Source: DAOTXL01 sp034434895 (GTDB lineage Bacteria; Chloroflexota; Anaerolineae; JAAYZQ01). From it: a stretch of 5,607 bases of DNA. The notes below the pieces were generated by a model. It had not been told where the DNA came from and made no database searches. It was given only the letters and a program-made list of their open reading frames with translations. Positions 4,728-5,607 of the stretch are shown here, piece by piece (position 1 is the first letter of the stretch; each line of letters opens with the position of its first letter). A program made the position numbers and the translations under genes. The stretch covers positions 1 through 5,607 of the forward strand of contig DAOTYI010000094.1 in assembly GCA_034434895.1 (NCBI GenBank), in the 5' to 3' direction.

Positions 4728-5607
4728 ATGCAGCAGGTGATCTATCTCGAAATTGACGACGACTGGCCTGCCATCCGCGAGTTGCTGGAGGGAGCACAGG
4801 CCCGGCAGGTATTGCTGGTGGTACCCAAAGGCAACTGTGCCCTGTGCGATCCGGTCCACTTGCGGGTGCTGCGCCGTCACGCGGCCAACCTGGCTCTGGA
4901 AGTAGGACTGGTCACCCGCGATAGTCGCACGCGCCGTCTGGCCCGCGAGGAGGGGATCGCCGTGCTCTCCTCGCTGCGGCGGGGCCGCCGGGGGCGATGG
5001 CGGAGCGGCCGGCCCCGCTGGTCGTCGGCGCGACAGGCCGCCGCTGCCCGGGTGGAGGGCCTGCGCTCCGGCCGGGGGGATGTCGGCTACGGCGACAGGG
5101 CCATCCTCTGGGCCGGCCGGCTGTTGGGGATATTGCTCTTTGGGCTGTTCCTGCTCCTCCTCGTCGGCCTGGCCGCCCTGACGGTGCCCCAGGCGCAGGT
5201 GACCCTGGTGCCCTATCGCCAGATCGTAGAAGTGAACCTCGAACTGCGCGCCGACCCGGAGGTGGAAAAGCCTCGCCTGGCCGACCGGGCCATCCCGGCC
5301 CGGGTGATCGAGACGGAGGTGGAGCAGACAGGCGAGATCGCCACGGTGAGCAAACGGGATGCCCCCGGCGCGCCGGCCACCGGTTCGGTCACCTTTATCA
5401 ACCAGACGGCGATGCCGATCACGATCCTGCCGGGGGCGGTGGTGCGCACCTCGACCGGGACCACCGTCCGTTTTCGCACCGTCACCACGGCTACCCTGGC
5501 GGCCAACATCGGGGCCACTGCCCAGGCCCAGATCGAGGCGTTGGAACCGGGGCCGGTGGGCAATGTCGCGGCAGCCACCATCAACGTGGTCGAGACGGCG
5601 GCGCTGC
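4728..5607 (+). CDS. Baseplate J/gp47-like single-pass membrane protein, 3' end outside the window
   Basis: The frame is open from ATG 4728 to the right edge (293 codons, no stop). Residues 1-82 alternate beta and alpha elements in a Rossmann-like pattern (VIYLEI 4-9, QVLLVVP 27-33, LEVGLVT 57-63, GIAVL 76-80). A basic Arg/Gly/Ser linker (84-124) follows, then one hydrophobic segment (about 126-152). The rest is a Val/Thr/Ala-rich beta region, with GSVTFINQT (219-227), an LPGAVVRT turn (234-241) and EPGPVGNVAA (273-282), typical of proteins annotated baseplate J/gp47 family in Chloroflexota. The positive linker predicts a cytoplasmic N-terminus and an outside C-terminus. The start is chosen because homologues, as I recall them, begin with a similar VIYL strand; there is no strong Shine-Dalgarno site. 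ATGGTT (4694-4699) and AACCAT (4713-4718) could form a small stem just upstream. The function is unknown; the neighbouring actin-like ATPase may bind its cytoplasmic part. Confidence 0.75.
   Translation, partial: MQQVIYLEIDDDWPAIRELLEGAQARQVLLVVPKGNCALCDPVHLRVLRRHAANLALEVGLVTRDSRTRRLAREEGIAVLSSLRRGRRGRWRSGRPRWSSARQAAAARVEGLRSGRGDVGYGDRAILWAGRLLGILLFGLFLLLLVGLAALTVPQAQVTLVPYRQIVEVNLELRADPEVEKPRLADRAIPARVIETEVEQTGEIATVSKRDAPGAPATGSVTFINQTAMPITILPGAVVRTSTGTTVRFRTVTTATLAANIGATAQAQIEALEPGPVGNVAAATINVVETAAL

Noticed and set aside
4694..4756. 20-codon frame starting right after the right target duplication
   Set aside because: It overlaps the membrane-protein gene in another frame, has no ribosome binding site and no recognisable sequence.

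Overview
The window looks like chromosomal DNA from a GC-rich bacterium, most likely a Chloroflexota (Caldilinea/Litorilinea-like). This rests on gene content, G/C-ending codons and protein style recalled from that phylum; no search was run. All three genes read on the + strand: alaS (alanyl-tRNA synthetase), an FtsA/PilM-type actin-fold ATPase, and the first 293 codons of a single-pass membrane protein with a baseplate J/gp47-like outer region that runs off the right edge.

Bases 1-362 hold no convincing gene. They contain a perfect 11-bp hairpin (4-29), a near-consensus sigma-70 promoter (TTGACA-17 bp-TACAAT, 148-176), and an unusually structured alaS leader. In the leader, a stem-loop at the expected mRNA 5' end is followed by six T's (188-239), then an AT-rich palindrome (248-260) and a long GC-rich hairpin (276-322). 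A Shine-Dalgarno sequence at 349-354 sets the alaS start at 363, not at the upstream in-frame ATG at 264.

alaS (363-3122) is complete, with catalytic, editing and C-Ala regions. The FtsA-like gene (3161-4477) follows after 38 nt and is probably co-transcribed. The gap 4478-4727 carries a terminator-like hairpin (4498-4532) and then a 144-bp MITE-like element (4542-4685). The element has 12-bp perfect terminal inverted repeats and an exact 8-bp direct repeat, TGGACGAA, on each side, so it reads as an insertion with a target-site duplication. It lies 42 bp upstream of the membrane-protein start at 4728.

AlaRS is housekeeping. The other two products form the more interesting pair: an actin-like ATPase beside a membrane protein with a roughly 125-residue cytoplasmic N-terminal region and a large outer beta-rich part. 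This resembles the PilM-PilN pairing of type IV pilus machines and may be a little-described envelope complex; that function is inference.
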